This document shows, piece after piece, positions 49,901-62,934 of a DNA stretch of 64,000 nt. Positions within the stretch are counted from its first letter, which is position 1, and every line of letters starts with the position of its first letter. Below the pieces are notes generated by a model. That model was given only the letters and a program-made list of their open reading frames with translations. It ran no database searches and was not told the origin of the DNA. Position numbers and translations under genes: made by a program. The stretch lies in the NCBI GenBank assembly GCA_903813345.2, contig CAIIXF020000002.1:31304926-31368925 (forward strand). Direction: 5' to 3'. This DNA comes from Owenia fusiformis. Lineage: Eukaryota > Annelida > Polychaeta > Sabellida > Oweniidae.

Positions 49901-50750
49901 CTTTTTTACCCCATGATATTCATGACATAAAATCCTTAGTTCAATTTTTGTGTGAAACAAAACTAGGCTATATCTTTAGTCTACAAAATATGACTTAACT
50001 TTATGAAATTTTGAAATACAAGAATTTTGTTTTATGACATAAACACATCAACATAAAAAAGTAACAATATGTTCATCGCAGGGCATTCACTTATTGTATT
50101 TTCAATTTTGATTGGAAAATATGACTTAAGAACATTATTATAGCACGCTATATCGATCCAACCTGAACGTAATAGGTAGCCTTTTTGGCAAACTTTATTC
50201 CCGGGAGGTGAATATCATTTTCCTGTTCGGGATTGGGAGGTGAATACGATTTTCACGAGCGGGATTGGGCGGTACAATACGTATATTGACTGGTTTAATG
50301 AACCTACGTTGACAGTGTTAACAAACAATGGTGAGCATATTTCAAATAATGATTTTTCTATAGATTACAAACCATCGCGATATACCCAACCATCATTTCA
50401 TCAAAGTGTTATTACCTCGTTGCTGTATCTCATTCATCTCATAAGAAATCTTTTCTTTTGCTTTTTAGAGAACTTAAAGAACATCGTAACCTACGTGTCT
50501 ACTAGCTCGCAACTATGACTTGCATTTTCACCAGCTCTTTCGATCGACGGAGACAACCTCCATTAAATAATATATAGCACTTAGGATGACAGATTCAATC
50601 TTAAAATTTAGCCTTGATATCAAATAAAAATATTTGATTGGAGTTTGATTTAAAGTGATCCAGGGGTGCGCGTGCCTTCAAAGTAGGCGTAGGCCTAACA
50701 CATCGTTGGATCGATTATACTATACACACCTCTGTAGGATCAGCATCAAC

Positions 50751-53700
50751 ATGGATGCCCTGAACGGATTAAGACTTTTGTTATGTTTTACTTTAGCAAA
50801 GACTACATACTCACAAAGTACAACTGACGATAACTATAAGTTAATTTGGGAGGAGAACTTTGATAGTCCTACAAAGACGGGTGCCGTGGATCGAACCAAA
50901 TGGGAACACGAAACGACAGCCTGGGGTGGAGGGGTAAGCCACTTGTTATGAAAATTGTACTTTTGGTCTCGTTATATAGCATGAAAATTCTTACACTCCA
51001 TTCCATAAGTTTGGTAACCAAAAGTTTTCATTTTGATATCGTGTACTGTTTAAGCCTTATATTGTTTGGATCTTTATATTGTTCCTTTTTAATACTCTAG
51101 TAGACCTGCCAACCTAAAATGAAAAAAATTGCGGGAGAATTTTCAAAAGTTGCGGTACTTTTACTGGAGGGCTCTGGAGATTTTTCCAAATCTAGTAGTT
51201 TTGAAAAAACGGGAGTTTTTACAGTAGAATTTGTTTTTGTAACTCAAGGGCTTATCTAATACCCGGGGCTTTGTGTGTATTTTGAGTGTAATTTGTGTAG
51301 ACCTTAACGTATGTGTACCTTTTTCTGTAGAACTGTGAGTTCCAAGTTTACACTCCTGATACAACAAATACCTACGTGAAAGATGGCACCTTGTTCATCA
51401 AACCCGTGAGTAATATATACTATTAATATTATTACATCATTGCTAGAAGTCGTGTGATTTGATTGGCTGATTCAATACCATGTGATCATGAATACCATAG
51501 CGTATTTAACAGCTCCCACAATTGTTGGATTATACAAGACGTATATTGCCCCGCGTATTGCCCACCCGGGAATTCTGACTGAGAACTGCACTGGACTAAA
51601 ATAGAAGTATACTATACTATACGACTATACTTTTAAGTAATCGTGTTAACAGGATATATGTATTGATTAAAATAAGTGTTCACAGGTTAAAAAAAATTCT
51701 ATATCTTTGAAATGTGATCGTAGAGAATGTCTAGCAATAATATAATAAAACAAATATTTCATTCTATGTTCGGACAATACCCGTTTGCAACATGAATTTC
51801 CCTGGCCAAAAATTGTTTCAAAATTATGCAGGTTTAAATTCACCATTCTGAGTACTCTTAAGTGATTTTGGGCCAAAATGATCAAATGCGAACACCCCTT
51901 GAAATTTTTTAACACATGAGACCCCCCCCCCAATTGGCCAAAGTACGGGCAGGCAATTACTTGCACATGAGTCAATTTCGCCCCTTTAAAAGTCAATTAC
52001 ATACTTCCTGGAGGAGTCCGTTGCAATATACCTATACGCGCTAACTTTTGATGTGCGAAATATTCTTATCTCCGCGTTGGAGAGTTCAGTTTCGTGGTAC
52101 AACTTTCTCAACATCCGGGCACTTTCCCATTGGAATAACATTGGCTGTGTTTTTCAATGACGCATTGTGACTTTATTAGAGGTTTATCATGAATTATATT
52201 TGCACATACGATAGATATGATCATTATAAAGACATTTGACAAGTTTTAAAAAAATATATTCACCAGAATCGTCAAAATCCTAAGTTTAAAATTCAAGTGA
52301 CGTCACAGATTTCCCAGAAGTTGCTCAGTTCCCGGAACTTGCTCAGACGCCATAGAAAAAATAATCGAAGCAAAATGAATTTCCATCTTCTTTTCTAATT
52401 ATTGTCTGGATTATAGAATATTATTATACATATGTACTAATGTTGGATCGGGATAATGCCCATGACGTTGTGTTTTGCGAACCAATAGAAAATTGTCCAT
52501 GTTATCGTGTTGCATTGCGGGAAATATTTATGTTAATGACCAGTAATTTCCTAACGCGAATAGGACTATTAATCTCTCATTTCTTTGAGAAAGTCGAACG
52601 AATGCAAAGGGTAATCAAATTAAGTATCTATTTCCCCTAACGAGAGCCTACTAATGTCCAGTGTACTAGATTCTGACACTTTTTGAAGAAACCCTCTACA
52701 ATATTTCAAATGGATTTCGTACTTCTAGAATGTGTCTTGATGAAGTCTTATCTTGGTCCATAAGTTCTGCCTCAAAGAGTTGCATTGTTTCAAAGGCAAT
52801 AATATCTCGTTAAGAGGAAAGGTATCGATATGGTGAACTGAATTCAACAATGTTTTTCTCTTAAACCAATTATTGAAATCATTCTGTAAAAAACATGGTC
52901 CTTTTTGTAATGTTGACTGATTCGCAACAATTTAACGCAAAAATAATTTATATATATTTTATATAACTGTTTTTGTCAACATTTTTTGTTTTTAGTGCAA
53001 TTGTTTTTTGTTCCTTTCTACCAATTTTTGAGAATGAAACAAAATGTCTTTCCGAACCTCGTTGGAACAAAGCATATACAACATTTTCTTAGACTTCTCA
53101 ATGTTTCAGTTATACAAAGGAAATTTTGGTTGATTTTAGAAAAAGTATGCAAAATCTTAAAACAAAACCCCCAAAATAGATAAAAATTAAGATAAACCTT
53201 TTATTTCATTAACAAGATACTTTTTTTAAAATCAACCAAAACTTTCCTTTGTACAATTACAATATTGAGTGACCTTAACACATTGTGTTCATGTCGTTTT
53301 GTTCCAATGAGGTTCGGATAGATGTTTCATTTTAATCCGAATATATTATACCAAGAACAAAAGAAGTGTCTGGTGTGTTTTCTAAAACGATATAGAGAAA
53401 AGGATATATCTATATTTCAAATTATAGCGTTACCATCAAAAAATGACCAATAAATTGACGATGTGTAAAATTTTTAGAATGTTTTGATGGCTGGTTTAAG
53501 AGAAACGCGTGTTCAAAAAGTTCACCATATCGATACCACTCCTTTAATATGGTCACCGCATTAAGTCGAAATATCATTTTCTTTCAGAGTAAGTCTAAAA
53601 TTATTGCATCTATTTGGTTCATATTTTTTGTTGGTAAGCTAACAATAATTTCTAGATGGATGATAAAGGAATCAATTTGATGCATTATTCAGTATACTTT

Positions 53701-56700
53701 GAGACACCATGAGTTTGTACCATTCAAATAATGCAACATGAGCTCGTCTCATTAACATACCAACAATAAGTCAAATAGCGCTTCATTTATTACTTCATTT
53801 CCAGTCAGATCCGTTCATTTTGTTGGAGTACTAGGTGTGTTGAAGAACCCTGTATAATTGATAATACACTCCCCTCCATAAGTTTGGCAACCTTTTTTCC
53901 CCCATTGAACTACGTGTTAAAGTCTCTTTACCTTTGAATTTTTATTTACTTGACCTGCGATGAAAATACTTATACTATTGATGGAAACGTAACTTGACTC
54001 TAATTCCAATACCTCAAAATTTTCTTAATTTTTTTCCTCAATTACAATAGGTCGAAAATTGATGATAAAGGAGCACGTAGGTTATCGCAAACAATTTCAA
54101 ACGATTCTAACTTGAATTATGAATATTTTCTGATCATGAACATGGGTGTATCTTTTAGATCCATTCATTATCTTCAAGAAAAGTATATCTAATGATAATT
54201 TAGTTAATCAGACCTAAGTGATATTGAAGGGGCAATGGACCAATCAACATACTTTTTCAAAAATGTTGACCTAATTTTCACCAAAAATGCAACCTATTAT
54301 TATATTGTTGAATGCATGATTAGAATGTGCTTTGAGACATGTTCGATTTCCTCAAAGGAAAATTTGATTGCTCCAGGGACTTAAAAGATATTCAATTTGG
54401 ATGACCAAAATGAACTGAAACCAATGGATAGCATGAGATTTTTCAATGGAGAAATAACATGGGGAACACTTATCTTAATGCAATTAAGTTTTTCTTTCAA
54501 GGACTATTTGGTACATCAAAATAAAGAATAGTAATGCATTAAACATTGTAAAAAATGATTGCGTTTTTGGTGAAAATGGGGTCAACATCTTTGAAAAAGT
54601 GTGTTGATGGGTTAATTGCTAGTTAAATATCTCCGAGTTTGTTTGAATTTATTATTACTGTGCATAATTTTCTTTGAGATAATGAATTGATCTAAAAGTT
54701 AAACTTGTCTTCATTGTCAGAAAATAGTCATAATCCAAGATATAGCCTTCTGAAATTGCTTGCGATAACCCACGTGCTCCTTTGATGAATTTTTGAAAAT
54801 CGACATTCCCATGTTAACCAATGACAAAATGGTAGGTTTGCCGCAAGTCATATGACAGAATATCCATCCATCCGAGTCCTTGCAAAAAATACGAGTTAGG
54901 CAGGCAATTGAATCTGCTAACTTTATTTAACAAAAAATTGATATGTTTCTTCAGGTTCAACAAAGTTATATATAGGGCTTTAAAGTCAAAATTGTTTTTC
55001 AAAAAACCTCTCCCATTGAAATAACACAGGAGGCGAAAAATTATTTTCAAAAATGACTTTGAAGCGCTGTAACTTTAATATTCATCAAATAAACTAAACA
55101 CTAAAGTGTTCAAAAATGTAAGACAATTCAATTTTCTATATAAAAATATTTTTTGCTGAATCTTTTACTGAAAAGATATCCTGATTTCTGATTTGCCCCG
55201 AACCCTCCATTTCCCATTGGATTACATGGGAATGACGATTTTCAAAAATTCATCAAATTTATCATCAATTTTCGACCTATTGTAATTGAGGAAAAAAATT
55301 TAGAAAATTTGGAGGTATTGGAAATAAAGTCAAGTTACGTTTCCATCAATAGTTTAAGATATTCAATCGCCGGTTAAGTAAATAAAAATTCAAACGTAAG
55401 GAGGCTTTAACACGTAGTTCAATGGGGAAAAAAGGTTGCCAAACTTATGGGGGGAGTGTATGTATAAAATTGTAATGAACCTTGATAGCAAGTCGCTACT
55501 ACAGTCTCAGCTGTAGAGAAGATTCCTGAGTTCGACTCCCCAACGGGGCATTGAATTTAGCACACTTCCTTTCATGTCCAGTATCTAGCTCATAGATCCC
55601 CGGACGGACGTGCCCCCAGGTCGTTACAAAATGACCCAGAAGTCAGAATACTGAATCTATATATTCATGTAGTCATACGACTGGACCACGTATTAAACCC
55701 CGTTTTAGACTAAACATCAAAAGGATTCCATCATAACTAAATAGAGAGTCTTCTAAAACTAAAGGGCGGGGCATTTTTAAGTCTGCATAATTTTGAACTC
55801 TTGCTCAGGGTTTTGCCCTAACCCCCCCCCCCCCCAATGAACCCCTGGTTACGTGCCTGGGTGTAATTTATATGGTGATTTATTGCAGACACTCACGGTG
55901 AATAACACCAACCCGCTGACCAACCAACCTTTTGGGAAGGATTTCTTAACAACTGGAGACCTTGACCTTAATGGTGAATATTTTTGGCTCTTTCAATCTA
56001 CTTCTTTGGTGCTTCAAATATCTGTCCCCCCGGATCGGATCCCCCAGTGCTGTAAGCCCCCAAAGGCGTGCTATACTGATAAATACAACACCCCCACGTC
56101 TTTTTACCCAAACCATTTTTGAGCACCCTGTAGACCTCCATCTTGATGTGTTCATACCTTGGAATATCAGGCTGATATTTCTGCCCAAAACCCTATTAAT
56201 TTGTCATAGATTGAGGATTCTGATGAATGAGATATTGAACAAATATTTCACTCTATTGAGGTGAATACCTGTACATCTTTCACAAGTGATATTCCACGAA
56301 GCCCGAAGGGCAAGTGGAATATCACCTTGTGAAAGTGCTACAGGTATTCACCGAAAATAGAGTGAAATGTTTGTTTTATTATATCACTGTCTAGCTAAAC
56401 ATCCCTAATATTATTAAGTCATAGGTTAACATTGAAATACATTGAATCTACTCGGTTCGTCTGCCATTTTGACTTACACTGAACTAAATCATTTACACTG
56501 AACGAAAACAAATTCTTTGAAAATTCCCGGGAGCGTGGGATATCGCTAGATATCTCACGGTTGTCTTATCTGATTAGCATTGCCATTGAATATCGCCAGA
56601 TATCCCACGACATGTGACCCGGTTTTGACCAATCATACTGTCGCTAGCTAGATAGTGATATAATAACATCTTATATCTAACCTACATTATGCCAATTCTT

Positions 56701-59700
56701 TTGTATTAGGTAAATAGAAGCTGATCACTCAACCTCATTAGTAGTCAATCGAGGGCAGTTAAATATGGTTTAAAAGGAGTCTGACCAATGAGATCCTAGA
56801 GTAAAACAAACAAATCATCTGATTGTGCACTGGTTTTAACGTGCACCAATCAGATGGTTTGTTTGTTTTACGGATAAAAAAGTTGTCCAGTGATACCAGT
56901 TTGATTGAAAATCAAACAACGAGCATGGTAGACCTCACGCCCAACGCATTTTTACCCAAAGCCGATATGTGATGCCTTTTTTAAAATTACCAGATTGTTT
57001 TGATCAAGCTCCCCATTTTTAAACTTTCAGACGAAGTTAAACGTGTAGGTTTTTTAATGGTCCATGTACCGAATGTCGAAATAATTCTTCCCTCCCTTTG
57101 TGGACACAAACTGAATAAGAGATCTGAAGGGTCTGACAAATTACTAAACTTTAGATGTTTCCAGCCATGTATGGAGCCTGCACGATGTCTGATAATTGGG
57201 GCTGCCGTAGAGAAGGCAAATACGGCCTCATTCCCCCTATTATGTCCGGTAGGATACGAACGAAGGGAAGATTTGCTTTCAAATATGGACGCCTGGAGGT
57301 TGTGGCCAAAATGCCCGTTGGTGATTGGATGTGGCCAGGTTTGTGAAGAACTATCAATGGCATCCTATAGAATCATTACACGCTATGCATGGTGTAATCT
57401 AAACAAACACTAGAGCTGAACGGCTATTTATGTGAGAAAGCTACATGTATTTGTATATGCATCACGTCTTTATAACAATATGGATGAACTTCCGTCGGAA
57501 GAAATTCTTTTTTTCATCATTTTCACCATGAACGAGATCGATTTGTATCCAAATATTTTACCCGTATGTTGATAGTAACATCCGGTTACTGAAAGGCGAA
57601 TCAGGCACGAATATCCAAGGGCCCCGATAATCGGGTGATTTCTCCCTTCAGCAACAAGGACATCTATACGTAACCGAGCAATTATGCAATTCACCAGATA
57701 ATGTCCTGGTACCCAGCGTGCAGAGTCTAGTTAAACTACAGTTAAACTGAAGACGAAGCTCTCTTTTAAGAAGTGAAGTCAAACGAATGCAAAGGGTAAT
57801 GTCCTGGTCACTGAAGTGAGGAATATTCTCATTTGATTATTAGAGCTGCTGGATATATTTGCTAGGGTCTAAATAACCAACCTTTCAGTGACGGCGGGAT
57901 GTTACGATTAACATACGGGTAAAAGATACAAATTGACCTCTTACCTGGTGAAAATGAAAATTTTCTCCTACGGAAGTTCATCCATTTTGTTAACAGGTTG
58001 GGAACAGTGATATGGGCGATTGAAACGTATACGTTGTCGTTTCGTTTTTATATACAAGCTTAAACTCTCTATTACTTAACTCTAATTTGACCATCAAACT
58101 TTGTTTTTATTGTTTTAGTCAATGTTGTTTGATAATTCCAGCAATTTGGTTATTACCCGAAGGTAACATTTACGGCGGGTGGCCAAGATCTGGGGAAATA
58201 GACCTCGTAGAAACAAGAGGTAATGTAACAGAAAATATTTCCATCGAGCTTCTTTTGTTTATCCCAGAATGAATTAACTTAGGCTACATTTACATTCTAA
58301 AATCTTACTCCTCCTATGTACTAGGTGAATACGATTAGGCTAGAGACTTAAAAATGTTAAAACCAATCTTGAAAAAAAATCATGCTAAATGTTTTCTAGT
58401 ATATAATCCTTATTTTATTTTCTCAAAAGATATTTGAGATATATGCTCAAATAAAAAATTATCGAAGAGTTGAGACGCTCAAACGTCAAAATTCAATTGC
58501 AATTTGGGATGATCTATAAAGGAACAAAATTAAAGAATCTTGAAATAAAGTCGAATTTATGAGACTTTCCGAAACAATGCAAGACATTGAAGGATGAGCG
58601 CAAAAAGTTTGTAAAAATGTGTCAACTTTTCTTTATCCCTGCCCTAGAGATCGAATCGCATATTTGTAGGCCTCATTTGCTCCCATTTTACCAACAGGCA
58701 ATCGTGACCTTAAGTACACTGAAAGCGGAAATTACGCTGGTATACAAGACATTGGGTCAACGTTACACTGGGGGCCTGTCTGGAATGTCAATCACTACCA
58801 CCTCACTACTGGACACCAGTAAGTATACGATCAAAGTGCTTCTAGTGAGTTAAAAATCAATGTACTCTTGAACGAGCGTAGTTAAAAATGAGTGTAAAAT
58901 CAAAGCATATTCTACGTATGTTTTATCATATGAGTAAGGTATAGGCCTAGTCTAGTAAGTATACGATCAAAGTGCATTCTAGTGATTCAAAAATCAAAGT
59001 GTATTCTCATGAGTGTCGAATCAAAGTGTATTCTTGCGAGTGTAAGATCAAATTGCATTCTAGTGAGTGTAAATCAAAGTATATCCTAGGGGATGTAAGA
59101 TCAAATTGCATTCTAGTGAGTGTAAAATCAAAGTGTATTTTAGGGAATGTAAGTTCAAATTGCATTCTACTGAGTGTAAATCAGAGTGTATTTTAGGGGA
59201 TGTAAGATCAAATTGCATTCTAGTGAGTGTAAAATCAAAGTGTATTTTAGGGAATGTAAGATCAAATTGCATTCTAGTGAGTGTAAAATCAAAGTGTATT
59301 TTAGGGAATGTAAGATCAAATTGCATTCTAGTGAGTGTAAAATCAAAGTGTATTTTAGGGAATGTAAGATCAAATTGCATTCTAGTGAGTGTAAATCAAA
59401 GTGTATTTTAGGGAATGTACAATCAAATTGCATTCTAATGAGTGTAAGATGAAAGTGCTTTTTAGTAAGTGCATGTTAGTATTAGGTCAACGTTTATTCT
59501 ACAAGAGTAGTGAGAGTAAAACCAAAGTCTCTAGTAAAAATCAGAGTGTATTCCACTGAGTGTAAAATCAGAGTGTATTCTTCAAAGTATAAAATCATAG
59601 TGTATATGAGATCAAATATTATCATAAGATCAAATTGTATTATCGTGAGTATAATCGTGTAAGTGTAACACTATAATTTGTTTATTAGAATTTCGATGAA

Positions 59701-61692
59701 CGACGTTTTCATTGAAAAATCGGCCAACAATACTTCTAATCATTTTGGGTATTTCCCCTCTCTGGCCTAAAGTAATGGACGATTTGATTAAAACAGACGT
59801 ACCAGTAACATGATTGTGATGATAGTATTGTACTTGAACATGATATCATTTTTGGTTTCTTGCAGCGAGAATGTGACGTCAAATTACGGTGATCACTTCC
59901 ACACATACTTGCTGGACTGGGATGAATTTGGACTCAGGTAATATACTCAAATAAAGTGTACTTACTGAACTGTGCTAAAAGCCTCAGGTCCTTTACTTTG
60001 CTCTCTGGATTGTGGATAGAGGTTTCCGAGGTGTACTTTACTCACTTAATGCACTTAATTAGCCGTTTTGGAGAGGATTTGATCCGAGGAAAAAATATAC
60101 AGAGTGGTACAATATTTTTCCAATATTTTTTATTTGTCGACAACTTTTTCAAAAAGTATGCAAAAATGTACAAGGAGCAGAAATCAATTCTGTTAATCCA
60201 AAAAATGGGCCTTCAACACACACTAGGGGTCTATTAAAAAATATACCGATTTCAGGACAATTTCACACAGATATTGGTCATAGCTCACATAATGACATCT
60301 TATTCAGTGAGTCAAAGAGACACGTTATGCATATTTCTGATATAAATTGAAACACTGAGAATGTATTGAGGCCAGGGCGGAAGATTAAATAGACTGTTTC
60401 CACATCAATAAAGACGGAACTAGTAGGTCAAATTCTGGGTGAAAATGACGTTCTCTTTTTTATCAGAGAGAATGGGTACTTTTTAATCTGGGGCTTGTTC
60501 GAACTTACGATTCGAATTCTGAGGAAACAATTGTCTGATTTTTGACGGAGCGATGACTTGCGACCAAAACGGTTCCGAAAACGCACCCATGAGTCTTAGG
60601 CCTTTCACGACGATAGGTTCTTTTTGGAACCATTACTTTTATTCATATGTATCAATAAAAGGATGATATCTCTAGAATTCTATTCCATATTTCTACACAA
60701 AGTATAGGTCCCAGGGTATAGGTAGTTTTCCTTAAAAACGCTCTTACTACTCCGTCACCAGGCCAACATTTTCCTCTATATTCATTTCGGGAAAGGGTTA
60801 AAGGAAAAAAAACATTATACTGATCTTAATTATCACAAATAAGATCTTGGAATATCAATTTCCTTGTACAAGTGATTTTCCCAAATCACCCTTTTTCTTG
60901 ATGTTAAATCAGTTTATTGTCGTTCATTTTATTAATTTGTCTTACTTCTAACATTCTACTTTTCGTCTTTATGGCCTACCCTGTTCTTATACCAACACAT
61001 GACCTTACCAAAATTAACAATATAAAGAATATAATGACTAAACATTAGTTTGATTTAAGGTCATGCATTTCCCGGAATGTTGTTTAGAATGATTGAATTG
61101 ATGTGTTTTACTAGATTCTACATCGACGGACACGAGATAGCCAAATATCCAGATCCATTAATCAACGATGATCCCGATTGGACAGGCTGGTGGGATTTTG
61201 GTGCTCCCTGGGAAAATAATGAAACAAACCCGTGGGCTGATGAGTCCAAAATGACTCCTTTTGACCAAAAGGTAAGATGATATTTCCAATTTATTTCTTA
61301 AAAGGCGTGCCCCTTTTGAGAAAAAATGTGCGTCTAGTATTTGAATGAAATGAATCCGTCTGACTCTAGTGATATCCTGTACTTTTCAGTTCCACATTGT
61401 GATGAACGTTGCAGTAGGTAGTACCAACGGTTTCATGCCAGACGCTTCAGCAGCAACAAATGGTGGAGCTGCCAAACCCTACAATAACTCAGATCCAGAC
61501 GCCATTGTTAAATTCTGGAACGCCAGAGATGAATGGTATCCAACATGGACAGCGGAGGGCGACAATGCAGCAATGCAGGTCAAATCTCTCAAGGTGTACC
61601 AGCACCAAATACAAACCTGTAATGTGTCTGTTGGGACTAGCGTTAGAATAACAGTCATGCTTTGGGCTGTATTATTATTGAATTTTGTTTGA
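50751..61692 (+). CDS. Secreted GH16 beta-1,3-glucan-binding protein / laminarinase (~415 aa, 9 exons)
   Basis: Exons 50751-50933, 51331-51405, 55889-55973, 57165-57338, 58142-58219, 58698-58818, 59866-59937, 61115-61271, 61390-61692 sum to 1,248 nt with consistent phases. The protein starts with a signal peptide (MDALNGLRLLLCFTLAKTTY). The GH16 fold follows: NCEFQVYTPDTTNTYVKDG, GRIRTKGRFAFKYGRLEV, WPAIWLLPEGNIYGGWPRSG, then the catalytic box GEIDLVE with Glu191, Asp193 and Glu196 of the ExDxxE motif all present. STLHWGP and DFHTYLLDW-type strands follow. Unlike insect GNBPs that lost catalysis, this copy looks able to cleave beta-1,3-glucan, so it may serve digestion or microbial recognition. 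No N-terminal CBM39 is seen. The tail VRITVMLWAVLLLNFV suggests a GPI signal. AATAAA lies at 61910-61915. Exon 6 is read in frame NRDLKYTESGNYAGIQDIGS, not the longest ORF there. Confidence 0.93.
52814..53545. mobile_element. Foldback / long-TIR element (~730 bp)
   Basis: GGTATCGATATGGTGAACT near the left end and its inverse near the right, TTTCTCTTAAACCA further in on both sides, and CGAACCTCGTTGGAACAAA against TTTGTTCCAATGAGGTTCG near the centre. Almost the whole element is one divergent inverted repeat. TA is present near both edges. In GH16 intron 2. Confidence 0.6.
53867..55458. mobile_element. Long-TIR TA-flanked element (1,592 bp) with an inner foldback insertion
   Basis: Ends CACTCCCCTCCATAAGTTTG and its near-inverse, TA on both sides, arms of about 220 bp. 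From 54070 to 54781 lies a second, nearly complete inverted repeat with ends GGAGCACGTAGGTTATCGCA and its inverse. After it, TTGATGAATTTTTGAAAATC (54783) pairs with its inverse near 55262. No coding sequence. Confidence 0.7.
56236..56664. mobile_element. Palindrome next to a TATATCACT-ended MITE
   Basis: 56236-56377 is a hairpin with arms TTTCACTCTATTG... and AAAATAGAGTGAAA, centred on GAAGCCCGAAGGGC. Next to it, TATATCACTGTCTAGCTA (56381) pairs with TAGCTAGATAGTGATATA (56646), a ~280-bp inverted-repeat element. In GH16 intron 3. Confidence 0.55.
56801..56872. repeat. 72-bp palindrome
   Basis: GTAAAACAAACAAATCATCT and its inverse, loop near CTGGTTTTAAC. Confidence 0.65.
58142..58219 (+). CDS. 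Catalytic exon of the GH16 gene
   Basis: Encodes AIWLLPEGNIYGGWPRSGEI then DLVETRG. The GH16 nucleophile and acid/base glutamates and the intervening aspartate of ExDxxE all fall here. Acceptor attccag and donor gtaatg are good. The Trp-rich loop before it is typical of laminarinase-type GH16 proteins. Confidence 0.92.
58955..59640 (+). repeat. 27-bp tandem array with 54-bp higher-order unit
   Basis: Monomers A (GTAAGATCAAATTGCATTCT + AGTGAGT) and B (GTAAAATCAAAGTGTATTTT + AGGGAAT) alternate, giving a 54-bp unit; 59090-59440 is most regular and the edges decay. The period is a multiple of three, so frames stay open on both strands without being genes. In GH16 intron 6. Confidence 0.85.
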
Positions 61693-61909
61693 ACTAGTTA
61701 TTGATCTAGTTTGAAATACTAAACGATCCAATGAGAGATTCGAATTCGGACAGGAAACTGATACCTTCTTTTTCTAAGGAGGGCAAATCCTGAAACAAAT
61801 TATATGTCACTTTTCCGCTCAGCTGTTACACATTTAGTACACTAACATGTATCCGATTTTCGGGGTGTCTTTTCATGTCAATGTAAAACACTGTATTTGA
61901 AACATTTGA

Positions 61910-61915
61910 AATAAA
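61910..61915 (+). terminator. AATAAA polyadenylation signal of the GH16 gene
   Basis: The first good AATAAA downstream of the stop at 61692, giving a 3' UTR of about 230 nt. Confidence 0.6.
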
Positions 61916-62620
61916 GTGAATTGAATTGAAAAATAATTGCTATTTTCATTATATTTTTGGCTGGTGCGTGAATTAAGTTCTCAAATTATCTAGTACATTT
62001 TAAACTATTTTCGATCATTACTACAGCAGTAGTTAATCCACTGGAGAAACATACTTGATATTTGCAATTTTGGATAAGATATGATCATATACTACTATAT
62101 ACTATAGTCTTTAAGACCTGTTACGTTTTATTTCTTACTGTTTTACTAAGTTAATATAATTCATCTTAACAATTGAATGCGTGTATTTAATGGCTATTAT
62201 TTGTGAAAGTAGTTTTTAACCTTTATTTATTACCCCACTCTGGTTAAAAGTGGTTTTGAAATATATGTGGAATCTTATTTTACAATATAATCAATGTCAA
62301 TAGCTCTTCGCTGTTAAAATGCGATGCTTTAGAAAAGATGACCTCCAATTGATTGATTGGAGAGTTTTTTAAATACTATTTGCAAACGTTTCAATTAGTA
62401 TTTTGCAGACCGAGTGTTCATTTTTTGGTCAATGCCCTATAACAGAGTGTCATAAAAGTGCAATTCTCGATTTGAAATTGAATATTCTCCTTAACAAAAC
62501 AAGTCAATCCATCATGATTTACTGTGTTATTCTTAAAATAGGGTAGTTTGGATTCACAAGTTGCCTTTAAAGTTCCTGTTCATATTTTCGCAGCATGTTC
62601 AAATCAGTTTTACTAAAAAA

Positions 62621-62692
62621 TGCGTCGGCCGGGAATCGAACCCGGATCTAATGCTTGGAAGGCATCAATGCTAACCTTTACACCACCGACGC
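62621..62692 (-). tRNA. tRNA-Gly (UCC anticodon)
   Basis: A 72-nt cloverleaf on the minus strand. The acceptor stem GCGTCGG/CCGACGC pairs fully, the anticodon loop is CTTCCAA (anticodon TCC) on an ATGC/GCAT stem, and the T arm is CCGGGTTCGATTCCCGG; the discriminator base is A. A run of six T follows at once, a Pol III terminator. No intron and no CCA encoded. It looks functional rather than SINE-derived. Confidence 0.95.
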
Positions 62693-62934
62693 CACTGATA
62701 GTTAAATGTAGCATAATTATTTTATCTAACATTCAAGCAGGGCTCCGTTAATTATTTTCAAACTTTACATTTTTAGTCCAGACACATGGGGAGAAATCAT
62801 CGAATAATTAGTGCAAAACTGACAAAATGTAATTACTTGAGCAAAATAGAGCCACTAGATAGAGCCAGCCAGGCCCGTAAGACACTTTTCTCCAAGGGGG
62901 TGCGGTTTTTATTAAAGAGAATATAAAAAATTTT

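Noticed and set aside
58587-58853. 88-codon plus-strand frame containing GH16 exon 6
   Set aside because: The conserved GH16 reading (NRDLKYTESG, STLHWGP) is in another frame, entered by splicing at 58698.
58972-59452. Overlapping open frames on both strands in the 59-kb array
   Set aside because: They exist only because the 27-bp satellite period is a multiple of three; the codons are pure repeat and lie in an intron.
58955-59460. CRISPR-like regular array
   Set aside because: There are no unique spacers, the units are contiguous and diverged, and the host is an animal.
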